This document shows positions 1 to 7,889 of a stretch of 64,000 nucleotides of DNA, in pieces. Both the position numbers and the translations under genes were made by a program. The notes beneath the pieces were generated by a model that saw only the letters and a list, made by a program, of their open reading frames with translations, was not told where the DNA came from and did no database searches. The stretch's first letter is position 1. Each line of letters opens with the position of its first letter. This stretch comes from DATAEK01 sp036258055. Its GTDB lineage: Bacteria; Acidobacteriota; Vicinamibacteria; Vicinamibacterales; 2-12-FULL-66-21. The stretch spans positions 1 through 64,000 of the forward strand of contig DATAEK010000061.1 in assembly GCA_036258055.1 (NCBI GenBank). Reading direction: 5' to 3'.

Positions 1-43
1 CGCTATGCGGAGGGACTGCGACCGCTTCGCCGCGGGTGTACCC

Positions 44-631
44 ATGACGTCCCTTCGCCGACCCTCAGCTAGCGCCGCGCTTCTGCTCATCGCCGCTCTC
101 GCCACCGCTCCTGGCTGTCTCGTGCTCAGCGTCAATCCGGCCTACGACGATGAGTCCATGACGTGGGATCCCGCTCTCGTCGGCACGTGGGAGGACCTCG
201 ACGACAAGGCAACGCTCCAGATCGAGCGCGGCGAGTGGAAGTCCTACAAGGTTCACTACGTCTACACGATTGAAACCGCTGACGTGACCGGGTACCTCAC
301 TTCGATCGGAGACGAGCGATTCCTCGACGTCACGATGGCGCGCGGCGAAGATCGCGGATCGTTCCTGATCCCGGTCCATGCGATCCTGCGAGTACGCCTC
401 GAAGGCGACACGCTGCAACTGACACCGTTGGGCTACGACTGGTTCTACGATCGCGTCGGTCATCAGAAGCCGGTGCCGGGGTTGGCGGCGGTACTCGATC
501 AGAAGCAGAATGCGCTGATCGTGGCGCCGACGGCGGCGCTGCGAACGTGGATCAGGGCGCAGCCGCAGGACGGGCCGATGTTCGGCGCAGCGGCAACGTT
601 CGTGCGAAAAACCGGAGGATCGAAGGAGTGA
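44..631 (+). CDS. Putative secreted lipoprotein, unknown function
   Basis: 195 residues from the ATG at 44. An in-frame ATG at 5 is possible, but only the later start puts an n-region directly before the hydrophobic stretch. Residues 1-26 look like a lipoprotein signal ending in a small-residue-Cys lipobox (APGC). The rest is a soluble domain of mixed strands and helices that I do not recognise; a phrase near the middle (VGTWEDLDDKATLQIE) resembles small secreted calycin-like domains, but that is a guess. The stop lies two bases before the ATG of the next secreted protein, so the two are probably co-transcribed. The promoter is outside the window or within its first 40 bases. Confidence 0.75.
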   Translation: MTSLRRPSASAALLLIAALATAPGCLVLSVNPAYDDESMTWDPALVGTWEDLDDKATLQIERGEWKSYKVHYVYTIETADVTGYLTSIGDERFLDVTMARGEDRGSFLIPVHAILRVRLEGDTLQLTPLGYDWFYDRVGHQKPVPGLAAVLDQKQNALIVAPTAALRTWIRAQPQDGPMFGAAATFVRKTGGSKE

Positions 632-633
632 GC

Positions 634-1899
634 ATGCGCAGAACGCTTATGGTGGCTGCGGTAATTCTGTGTGCCGGTCTGTCGCCTCGCGCGCAGAACC
701 GCAGCGAGGACGAGTACACGCGGTACGAGCTGCTCGCACCTGACACAGCCTCGTTCCGAATCGTGTATGACGTCACCGCCGTCACGCCGGGCGCGACGTT
801 CTTCTTCAATCCGATCCGCAAGGGCAGTGAGGCGAGCGACGAGTCGGTGATCGACCTCATGACCGGCCAGCCGCTCAAGTTCGAGCAGGTCACCGGCGCG
901 CAGGCGAAGCAGGCGGGTCTCGCGGATGCCGAGGCTGACACGCAGTACATCCGAGTCCAGCTCGCGAGACCTGTGCCGGCCGGCGGCGAGGGCCGAATCC
1001 GGATCCTGAAGACCTACAAGGATGCCAAGAGCTATCGACGCGAAGGCGACGCCATCGTCTTCGACCGTCCTCTCGGCATCGCGCGGAACGCGGTCGTGCT
1101 GCCGCGCGGTTATGAGCTGGTCTCGTGCAACATCCCGTCGCAGGTCATCGAGGAATCCGATGGCCGCATCGCCGTCAGCTTCATGAACACCTACCCTGGG
1201 CAGGCACCGCTCGTGATCAAGGCAAAGGCGCTTTCGGCTCAGAGCTCGACTGCTGCGCCGCCTGCGCCGCGTCCGTCCGGTCAGACTTCCGCTGCGGCGG
1301 ACGCGGCTCCACGCGAGCAGCCGATGGATCAGATCCGCGTATCGGAGCGCGCGCGACAGGATCGGGAAATCGTCTACTTCCTCAAACAGCCGGACACCCA
1401 CGCCTTCAGCCTCTATCACGACTACACCGAGAGCCGTGAGGGCATCGACAAGTACGTGAACGTCGTCCGACGCGGCAGCACCTCATCGAGTCCGTCGGCG
1501 AAAATCCTCGACACCGGCGAGGTCCTCAAGGTCGAGACGCTGAAGGGAGACGCCATCACGAAGGCCGGTGTTGATATCGGCGAGCCGGTACAGTCTGACA
1601 GCGAAGCGGTCGTGATTCGTTTCCCCGCCGTCACGAAAGGGCAGTCGGTGCGGTTGCGGATCGAGGAGACCTACACGGATCCCGCCCGGTACGATCTCGT
1701 CAACGGCCAGTTGATGTGGCACCGAAGTTTTGGCCGGCCGGCGAACGACATCGTGTTGCCCGAAGGGTGGTATCTGACGACGACCTCGATCCCCGCGATC
1801 GTGATGCAGATGCCGGACGGCCGGATTCGTCTCGGCTATCTCAATCCGAGGCCCGACTCGATCGACGTGTTCGTGAAAGCGAGAAAGCGTCAGCCATAG
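634..1899 (+). CDS. Secreted protein with internally duplicated domain
   Basis: 421 residues. ATG 634 follows AGGAG (624-628) and starts a clear signal peptide (MRRTLMVAAVILCAGLSPRAQ, cleavage after about residue 20). The mature part contains two copies of one domain of about 170 residues, separated by a Ser/Pro/Ala-rich linker near residues 190-235. Both copies end in the same pattern: VLP, then G-Y or G-W, then an IP pair, a DGRI turn and a closing strand with alternating hydrophobics (LVIKAKAL in copy 1, DVFVKARK in copy 2). This suggests tandem beta-sandwich domains in the periplasm or outside the cell. I know no named family. It overlaps no neighbour and probably forms a two-gene unit with the lipoprotein upstream. 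Confidence 0.8.
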   Translation: MRRTLMVAAVILCAGLSPRAQNRSEDEYTRYELLAPDTASFRIVYDVTAVTPGATFFFNPIRKGSEASDESVIDLMTGQPLKFEQVTGAQAKQAGLADAEADTQYIRVQLARPVPAGGEGRIRILKTYKDAKSYRREGDAIVFDRPLGIARNAVVLPRGYELVSCNIPSQVIEESDGRIAVSFMNTYPGQAPLVIKAKALSAQSSTAAPPAPRPSGQTSAAADAAPREQPMDQIRVSERARQDREIVYFLKQPDTHAFSLYHDYTESREGIDKYVNVVRRGSTSSSPSAKILDTGEVLKVETLKGDAITKAGVDIGEPVQSDSEAVVIRFPAVTKGQSVRLRIEETYTDPARYDLVNGQLMWHRSFGRPANDIVLPEGWYLTTTSIPAIVMQMPDGRIRLGYLNPRPDSIDVFVKARKRQP

Positions 1900-2027
1900 C
1901 TCATCCGCCGTCCCGCGCGGCAACCTCGGTACGCTGTTGTTCGCCTTGCCAACCACGTGATGCAGCGGATAACCTTCGGCACGCGGAAATGGTCATCTGC
2001 GGAACGGTCATCAAGGAGTACGCCATC

Positions 2028-2378
2028 ATGAAGCGACCGAAGCGACCCAAGCGATCGAAGCCGCTCGAATTCCTCGCCAAGGCCAGAAAGGATCGCAAGC
2101 TCAGCGATCGCGTGCTCGCAGCCGTCGAACGCGGCGGCAGAGTCACACGGGGAGAGGTTCTTCAGATCGCTCAGGAGTTCGGATTCAAGTTCACGCGAAA
2201 AGAGTTCGAACGAGACGTCAAGCGTGACATGGCCGAGCGCTTCGCCGCGGGTGATGAGAGTCTGGCGGACGTCGCAAAGAGACCTCGACCGAAGCCCAAG
2301 CCTCCGGAGAGCTCCTGCGCGAAAGGGTGCCTCAGCTACACGAAGAGCTGGCATCCGAGCAATTTCAGGCCCCGCTAG
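2028..2378 (+). CDS. RiPP precursor with Nif11-type leader
   Basis: 116 residues. The start is fixed by AAGGAG at 2013-2018, nine bases before ATG 2028. After a Lys/Arg/Pro-rich N-terminus, residues 13-62 match the Nif11/NHLP leader pattern: LEFLAKARKDRKL, a helical AAVERGGRVT segment, then EVLQIAQEFGFKFTRKEF. A charged tail (KRPRPKPKPPE) leads to a short C-terminal core, residues 95-116, with five Ser, one Thr and two Cys (SSCAKGCLSYTKSW, then HPSNF). No double-glycine cleavage site is visible. The gene overlaps the start of a LanM-type dehydratase by about 50 bases, which identifies it as the probable substrate. The exact core boundary and the modification are inferences. Confidence 0.8.
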   Translation: MKRPKRPKRSKPLEFLAKARKDRKLSDRVLAAVERGGRVTRGEVLQIAQEFGFKFTRKEFERDVKRDMAERFAAGDESLADVAKRPRPKPKPPESSCAKGCLSYTKSWHPSNFRPR

Positions 2379-4408
2379 CGCTGCGGCGGCCCACCAATTC
2401 CCGCCGCGACGGCGCTCCTGCGTTGAGTCACAGCACCAGCGAAGACGGACGTGTTTCCAGTATCGCGGCCCGCGCCGCGCCTCTGTGGGAGCGCACGGGC
2501 GGCGTTGTCCCCGCGAAGCCGACCTCCGTCAGCACACGACGTCGGACGGTGAGGTGGCGCAAGATCCTCGGCGATGCCACTCTCTTGAAACGACGGCTGC
2601 GTAATGCTGGAGTCGATCGTCATCTACTCGATGGCCTGTTGCGCGGCTCGTCGACGGTGAACCAGCTTCCGTCCTGGGTGTTGACCTTCGTTTCAGCCAT
2701 TCGGGCGTCGGTACCGTGTCGTGAGGGCGCCAACGAGATTCCCGATCGCTCGTTCGACGAGACGCATCCGCTGCCGTTCCAGGACGTACTGGTAGGTTTT
2801 ATCCGCCACGCTCGAGCTCGGCTTGCAGCCGACACGGGCCGCTCGTTGAAGGTTCTTGGCGACGCGGCCCTCGTGGATCTTGAACGTCAGTTGCTGGCGC
2901 ACCTCGCCTTTGTTGCAAGCCTGGCGATCGGCCGGGACTTCTACGCGTTCCGTTTTGCGTGCGCGCCTGCCTCTGCGATTGAAGAGGTCTGGCGACGGCA
3001 GCGGCCATCGACGGACATCTATTCGACCTACGTTCGACACATGCGCGGCGGTGGCCTGGTCTCGCTCTTCGACGCGCATCCGGTGCTGGCGCGTCTTCTC
3101 TCACAGTCGGTCGAGCAATGGGTGAGCGCGTCTGCGGGGCTGTGCCAGCGATTCGAGGAGGACTTCAGTGATCTTCGGGCGCTGTTCGGATGGACGGTCG
3201 AGACGCCCGATGATGCCGTGGAGTCCCTTCGCACGGAGCTCTCGGATCGACACCACGGCGCTCGGACAGTCACGGAGTGCATTCTGCGAACCGGTGAACG
3301 CGTCATCTACAAACCTCGCAGCGTCCAGCCCGAGATCGCGTTCAATCGCTTTGTCGCCTGGTTGAACGCTCGCGGTCTCTCGCTCGATCTGCAAGTGACG
3401 AGGGCGTGCGATCGTGGAACGCACGGCTGGGTCGAGTCGGTGACCAGCGAGCCATGCCAATCCGAACCGCAGGTCGACCGGTTCTACCGGCGCGCCGGCA
3501 TGCTCCTGTGCGTACTCCACGTGCTCGCGACGACCGACATTCATTCTGAAAACGTCATCGCCTCAGGCGAGCACCCGGTCATCGTGGATCTTGAAACGCT
3601 CCTGACCGCGGTCGTCCCTGCGTCACCGGGATCGTCCGACCACGGAGGGGGCCACAGCGACCAGGACTCTGTACTGCGAACAGGCTTCCTGCCGCGCTGG
3701 CAGGCCGGTCTCGAGGGCCGCCAGTACGATTCGAGCGCGCTCGGCGCCGATGACGCGCAGGACCCGGGCATTCGGCTGCCTGAGTGGCAGGCGACGAACA
3801 CGGACCAGATGACCTTCGGTTGGAACGGTCGTCCCCAGGAAGCGATGACGCACCGCGTCTGCCTCGGCGGAAGGTGGCCCACTGTCGCAGAGTACCTACC
3901 GGCGTTTCAACGCGGATTCAGGGAGGCTTACGCGTGCCTCCTGCAGAACCGGCGCGATCTCGTCAGCGATCGCACTCCGATGATCGAGTTCGATCATCTC
4001 GATCTACGAGTCCTGCTCCGGGACTCGATCACTTACGCTCGACTGCATCTCCATCTGTTGCATCCGGAGTTCATGGTGGATGGGATCGATCGCAGCATCG
4101 AGCTCGAATGGCTGGCCAGGCCGCTCAGCGCGATCACGATCCCTCTCGACAGCCGAGCGCGCGTCTACGAGGAAGAACGGGCCGCAATGGAGCGTCTGGA
4201 CATTCCTCACTTCGTCACATCGGTCTGGCGAGGCATGCAGCACCCGGAGAGCGATCCGGATCTGCGGCGGTTGGCCGAAGGACGCGACTCGAGAATGATC
4301 CGGCGCAGACTGGACGCTTTGAGCGAGGACGATTGCGCCATCCAGTTGTCGGCGATCGAGGCAGCCGTGCACACCCGTTTCGGCCACGCGTCAGTGATGG
4401 CGACCTGA
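2327..4408 (+). CDS. Stand-alone class II lanthipeptide dehydratase (LanM N-terminal half, no cyclase)
   Basis: 693 residues from GTG 2327; a TTG at 2423 is another possible start. The protein matches the LanM dehydratase domain (DUF4135, kinase-like), which phosphorylates Ser/Thr of a precursor and eliminates phosphate. Visible motifs are IYKPR with Lys329, the catalytic-loop-like D404-I-H406-S-E-N409, the metal-binding D421-L-E-T, and a late LRVLLRDSITY segment (R561, S567). Full LanM proteins are about 900-1100 residues and end in a LanC cyclase with Zn-binding His/Cys; this one stops cleanly at the end of the dehydratase domain. By my recalled alignment to CylM, the Thr used in phosphate elimination is Ser567 here. 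No transporter, protease or cyclase gene adjoins. Confidence 0.85.
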   Translation: MPQLHEELASEQFQAPLALRRPTNSRRDGAPALSHSTSEDGRVSSIAARAAPLWERTGGVVPAKPTSVSTRRRTVRWRKILGDATLLKRRLRNAGVDRHLLDGLLRGSSTVNQLPSWVLTFVSAIRASVPCREGANEIPDRSFDETHPLPFQDVLVGFIRHARARLAADTGRSLKVLGDAALVDLERQLLAHLAFVASLAIGRDFYAFRFACAPASAIEEVWRRQRPSTDIYSTYVRHMRGGGLVSLFDAHPVLARLLSQSVEQWVSASAGLCQRFEEDFSDLRALFGWTVETPDDAVESLRTELSDRHHGARTVTECILRTGERVIYKPRSVQPEIAFNRFVAWLNARGLSLDLQVTRACDRGTHGWVESVTSEPCQSEPQVDRFYRRAGMLLCVLHVLATTDIHSENVIASGEHPVIVDLETLLTAVVPASPGSSDHGGGHSDQDSVLRTGFLPRWQAGLEGRQYDSSALGADDAQDPGIRLPEWQATNTDQMTFGWNGRPQEAMTHRVCLGGRWPTVAEYLPAFQRGFREAYACLLQNRRDLVSDRTPMIEFDHLDLRVLLRDSITYARLHLHLLHPEFMVDGIDRSIELEWLARPLSAITIPLDSRARVYEEERAAMERLDIPHFVTSVWRGMQHPESDPDLRRLAEGRDSRMIRRRLDALSEDDCAIQLSAIEAAVHTRFGHASVMAT

Positions 4409-4475
4409 CGCGCGCTCACCACCGTACTCGTCGTCGGGTGGCGCAGCGCGGAACGGTGCTAAGCTTGACTTCCGC

Positions 4476-4706
4476 ATGCTCAAAGGCACGCGCGCGGCGG
4501 TCGTCAAGAAGGTCCAGCCGGTCAGCATCCACGGCCAAATCTCTCTCGACGTCTATTTCACCGATCCGGAGGATCCGGACGGTCAGGTGAGCCTTGCCCG
4601 CATCGGACCCGAAGCGGCGCCGCGCCATCTCGAACCTGGTGATCTTGTCGAGCTGGAGTACGTGCTCGGAACTGTTATTGGCATCACGAAACGCGCTGCG
4701 CCGTAG
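4476..4706 (+). CDS. Small conserved-looking hypothetical protein
   Basis: 76 residues. The segment from about residue 15 alternates hydrophobic and polar residues in a way expected for a small beta-barrel (SIHGQISLDVYF, then DLVELEYVLGTVIGITKR). A TAAGCT hexamer at 4460-4465 could be a -10 element, ten bases before the ATG; there is no Shine-Dalgarno sequence. It is the only gene between the dehydratase and the LolA-like gene. I do not recognise the family and see no evidence that it belongs to the RiPP locus other than position. Confidence 0.55.
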   Translation: MLKGTRAAVVKKVQPVSIHGQISLDVYFTDPEDPDGQVSLARIGPEAAPRHLEPGDLVELEYVLGTVIGITKRAAP

Positions 4707-4870
4707 ATCAATCCGATCGAACACACGTCCGGAACAAATTCAGCGGTCTGCTCCTGAACAGACTTCCGGAAGAGCCGCGTGGTTCAGGTTCCGGGCGTTG
4801 CATTCGCCGCCCGTATGCCGCACACTAAGGGTTGCCCCCCGCCTCGCTACTTAACAGGAGCCCCTTTCGA

Positions 4871-5686
4871 ATGCGTAGTAACTGTGTCAGGCCGGGCCGT
4901 GCCCTGGCGTTGATAGTGTTGCTGATTTCAGCGCCACTCGGGGCACAAACGCCGGCGCAGCAGACTCCGGCACCCGCCAAGGTGCAGGCGCCTGCGGAGA
5001 AGCCGGCCGAGCAGCTGCCGCCGGCGCGCCAGATCATCGATCGCTACATCGCCGCCATCGGCGGGCGCGCGGCGATGCAGGCACAGTCGTCGTCGCATGC
5101 GACGGGGACGATTTCCCTGCCGTCGGCTGGGATGACCGGAACGGTCGAAGTGTTCGCCGCGAAGCCGAACAAGGCGCTCATCAAGATGACGCTTGCCGGA
5201 CTCGGCGACGTGCAGGAAGGCTTTGACGGCACGGTCGGCTGGTCGATGTCCGCGATGACTGGTCCGACCGTGTTGCAAGGCAAGGAGCTCGAACAGAAGC
5301 GATTCGACGCGGACTTCTTTTCGGAGCTGCATGCCGACGATCGCTACGAGTCGCTGACGACGGTCGAGAAAGCGACGTTCGAAGGCCGTCCCTGCTACAA
5401 AGTCCGTCTCGTTCGGAAGGGTGGCGGGGAAGATTTCGAGTTCTACGACGTCGAGACCGGCCTGAAGGCGGGGAGCATCGCCACCCGCGACACGGCGATG
5501 GGGACGTTTACGGGCACGACCGTCGAGAGCGATTACAAGCGCTTCGGCAAGTTGATGCAGGCGACGACGATCAAGCAGACCGTCATGGGGCTGCAACAGG
5601 TGATCACGATCAGCTCGATCGAGTACGACAACGTGGATCCATCGGTCTTCGAGCCGCCGGCCGCGATCAAAGCCATCGTGAAGTAA
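4871..5686 (+). CDS. Secreted LolA-like protein, unknown ligand
   Basis: 271 residues. AGGAG at 4856-4860 lies ten bases before ATG 4871, so this start is preferred over the in-frame ATG at 4832. Residues 1-27 are a signal peptide ending in LGAQ; a Pro/Ala/Gln-rich linker follows to about residue 55. The rest has the layout of the outer-membrane-lipoprotein-sorting (LolA/LolB-like) fold: an initial helix (ARQIIDRYIAAIGG), then long alternating strands with a GFDGTVGWSM turn and a final strand ending DPSVFEPP. Such proteins bind lipids or serve as secreted sensors; the ligand here is unknown. The TAA stop abuts the GTG of the next gene, an S41 peptidase, so the two are very probably an operon. 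Confidence 0.8.
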   Translation: MRSNCVRPGRALALIVLLISAPLGAQTPAQQTPAPAKVQAPAEKPAEQLPPARQIIDRYIAAIGGRAAMQAQSSSHATGTISLPSAGMTGTVEVFAAKPNKALIKMTLAGLGDVQEGFDGTVGWSMSAMTGPTVLQGKELEQKRFDADFFSELHADDRYESLTTVEKATFEGRPCYKVRLVRKGGGEDFEFYDVETGLKAGSIATRDTAMGTFTGTTVESDYKRFGKLMQATTIKQTVMGLQQVITISSIEYDNVDPSVFEPPAAIKAIVK

Positions 5687-7000
5687 GTGACTCGACTCTT
5701 CGTTCTTGCACTCGCCGTTTGTGCCGCGACCGCGGTGCCGCTCGCCGCGCAGGCGCCGCTGGGCCTCGAGACGTTCGATGCCGCCTGGACGATCGTGCGC
5801 GACTCGCACTTCGATCCCGCGATGAACGGGGTCGACTGGAACGCCGTGCGCGCCGAGTTGCGGCCGCGCGCCGCCGAGGCGGCCAACCCCGGGGAACTGC
5901 GCGCGGTCATCCGGGACATGCTCGGCCGTCTGGGCCAGTCGCACTTCGCGTTGATTCCCGCGACGGCCGATTCGCCCCGCGCCAGCGCGGCCGACGGCAA
6001 CGGCGATCCCGGCTTCGACTACCGTCTGGTTGGCCGCGACCTGCTCGTCACCTACGTCGATCCACATGGTGGTGCGGCGGCCGCGGGGGTGCGAACGGGC
6101 TGGCGTCTGATGTCGATCGAGTCCAAGCCGGTTTCGGAGATCCTCGACACGATCTCATCGTCGGCGCCCGAGCGTCTGCGCAACGTGCAGATCTGGAGCC
6201 TCGTCGAGCACCGCCTCCGGGGTCCTGAAGGCTCGCGCGTCGCGGTCATGTTCGAGAACGGCAGCGGAGGAACCATCGGGATGGCGGTCGAACGGCGGCC
6301 TGAGCAGGGACAGCCGGTCACCGTCGGCAATCTGCCGACGATGTACGTGAGAGTGGATGCGGAACGGCATCGAACTCCAGGCGGCGGAAGCGTCGGTGTG
6401 ATTCGCTTCAACGTCTGGATGGCGGCCGTCGATCAACTGTTTCAGAAAGCGATGGACGACTTCCGCGCGTCTGACGGTATCGTGATCGACCTGCGCGTGA
6501 ATCCTGGCGGGCTTGCCGCGATGTTGATGGGAATCTCCGGACACTTCATCGCGGAGCGCAAGCCGCTCGGCGTAATGAAGACGCGGGACAACGAGCTGCA
6601 CTTCGTCGCCAACCCGCGGCTCGTGAACGCGAGCGGCGCGCGCGTGGATGTTTTCGGCGGTCCGGTCGCGATCCTCGTGGACGCGCTCACGGGAAGCGCA
6701 TCCGAGTGTTTCACCGGCGGCATGCAGTCGCTCGGTCGCGCCCGCGTCTTCGGTCAGACGTCGATGGGTCAGGCCCTGCCGGCGCTTTTCGACAAGCTGC
6801 CCAACGGGGACGTGCTGATTCACGCGTACGGCGACTTCGTGACTGCCGACGGCACGCGCCTGGAGGGGCGCGGCGTGATTCCCGACCAGCCGGTGCCACT
6901 CACGCGGGCGGATCTGCTGGCCAATCGCGACGCGACGCTCGACGCCGCGCTCGCGTGGATCGATCGGACTCGAACCGGGACGAGACTGCAACATCCTTGA
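5687..7000 (+). CDS. Secreted S41 family (C-terminal processing-like) peptidase with PDZ domain
   Basis: 437 residues from GTG 5687, immediately after the upstream stop. A signal peptide ends near residue 22 (LAAQ). Then come a helical cap, a PDZ domain (about 100-165, including GAAAAGVRTGWRLMSIES) and the S41 catalytic core: IVIDLRVNPGG, then AILVDALTGSASE with the expected nucleophile Ser in GSASE (residues 336-340), and RVFGQTSMGQALP. In CtpA-type enzymes the last motif carries the general-base Lys (TFGKG); here that place is Gln. The protein therefore resembles S41 members using another catalytic set, or is impaired. It likely acts in the periplasm. It is coupled to the LolA-like gene. 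Confidence 0.88.
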   Translation: MTRLFVLALAVCAATAVPLAAQAPLGLETFDAAWTIVRDSHFDPAMNGVDWNAVRAELRPRAAEAANPGELRAVIRDMLGRLGQSHFALIPATADSPRASAADGNGDPGFDYRLVGRDLLVTYVDPHGGAAAAGVRTGWRLMSIESKPVSEILDTISSSAPERLRNVQIWSLVEHRLRGPEGSRVAVMFENGSGGTIGMAVERRPEQGQPVTVGNLPTMYVRVDAERHRTPGGGSVGVIRFNVWMAAVDQLFQKAMDDFRASDGIVIDLRVNPGGLAAMLMGISGHFIAERKPLGVMKTRDNELHFVANPRLVNASGARVDVFGGPVAILVDALTGSASECFTGGMQSLGRARVFGQTSMGQALPALFDKLPNGDVLIHAYGDFVTADGTRLEGRGVIPDQPVPLTRADLLANRDATLDAALAWIDRTRTGTRLQHP

Positions 7001-7116
7001 AACGAAACACTTGCGGGCGTCGTTATTGCGTGAACGGGAGCGGCTCTGCTACACTCTGCAGACCCTGCGCCCAGCGGCTTTCCAACCAGCCAATCGCAAC
7101 ACTCTCGGGGGAATGA

Positions 7117-7839
7117 ATGGAGCAGCGCCGGCTGCGTCTCGGTGACATATTGGACGACTACTGTCCGCGCGAGCGCCGCGTCACGAATCACGCGGTGGTC
7201 GCGATGATCGACGAAGACGTCAAGCAAACGCGGTGTACGACGTGCGATGCCGAGCACCCTTACAAGGGCGGCAAGGCTCCACGCCGGAAGAAAAAGGAAG
7301 GCACCGCGGCGCTGTACAAAGAAGTACTCGCGGGGATGCCCGAGACCGAGGCGACTCCGGTGTTGACGGCTCCCGCCGAGCACGAACCCGAACCCGAGCC
7401 CGAGGCCGCTCCGATCATCGCCGACCCGCCGAACGAGGATGTGAGTGCCCCCATCCTCGAGGCGGCCGAACCCGAAGAGGACGTTCAGGAGGTCGTGCCA
7501 GACGTCGAAGAGGGTCCGGTCCATCGACCGCTCATTCGAGCCACGCTGCCTCGACCCGAAGGACAGAAAGACGCGCGACCGCTGCCCGAGTTCACGATTC
7601 GACAGGCAGGCGGACGAGGCAACGGCCATTTCCGCGGAGATAGTCGGATGAAAGCGCGCGGCCAGGGCGGTGGAAATCAGGGGCCCAATGGCAATCGCAC
7701 GCACGGCGGTCCACGCTTCGCCGGATCCCGACCCGCCGGTCCGGGTCGCGGCGCGGCCGGTCGTGGCCAAGGCGGCGGAGGCTTCCGATCGCCGCAAAAC
7801 CCGCGCCGCGGCGGCGGGGGTAAGAAGCGCTCACGATAG
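7117..7839 (+). CDS. Zinc-finger-like protein with acidic linker and RGG-rich tail
   Basis: 240 residues in three parts. Residues 1-55 hold a compact Cys/His cluster (YCPRERRV, then TRCTTCDAEHPYKGGK) typical of a small zinc-binding module. Residues about 75-140 are Glu/Pro-rich. Residues about 160-240 are Gly/Arg/Asn-rich with RGQGGG, GRGAAGRGQGGGG and a final RRGGGGKKRSR. RGG-type tails bind RNA and drive condensation in known RNA-binding proteins; assigning that role here is inference. TACACT at about 7049-7054 may be a promoter -10. The gene stands alone between a peptidase and a formamidase homologue. Low sequence complexity means homology searches will be weak beyond the N-terminal domain. 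Confidence 0.75.
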   Translation: MEQRRLRLGDILDDYCPRERRVTNHAVVAMIDEDVKQTRCTTCDAEHPYKGGKAPRRKKKEGTAALYKEVLAGMPETEATPVLTAPAEHEPEPEPEAAPIIADPPNEDVSAPILEAAEPEEDVQEVVPDVEEGPVHRPLIRATLPRPEGQKDARPLPEFTIRQAGGRGNGHFRGDSRMKARGQGGGNQGPNGNRTHGGPRFAGSRPAGPGRGAAGRGQGGGGFRSPQNPRRGGGGKKRSR

Positions 7840-7889
7840 ACGCCAGTCTCTCTTCTCCGAACCATCTCTTTTCCGCTCCGGAGTCCGCC

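Noticed and set aside
4409..4475. Remains of a LanC cyclase after the dehydratase stop
   Set aside because: Only 67 bases before the next start, and no Zn-binding motif in any frame; the enzyme ends at a domain boundary rather than in the middle of one.
4928..6067. 379-codon minus-strand frame
   Set aside because: Antisense to the LolA-like and S41 genes; composition typical of a shadow frame.
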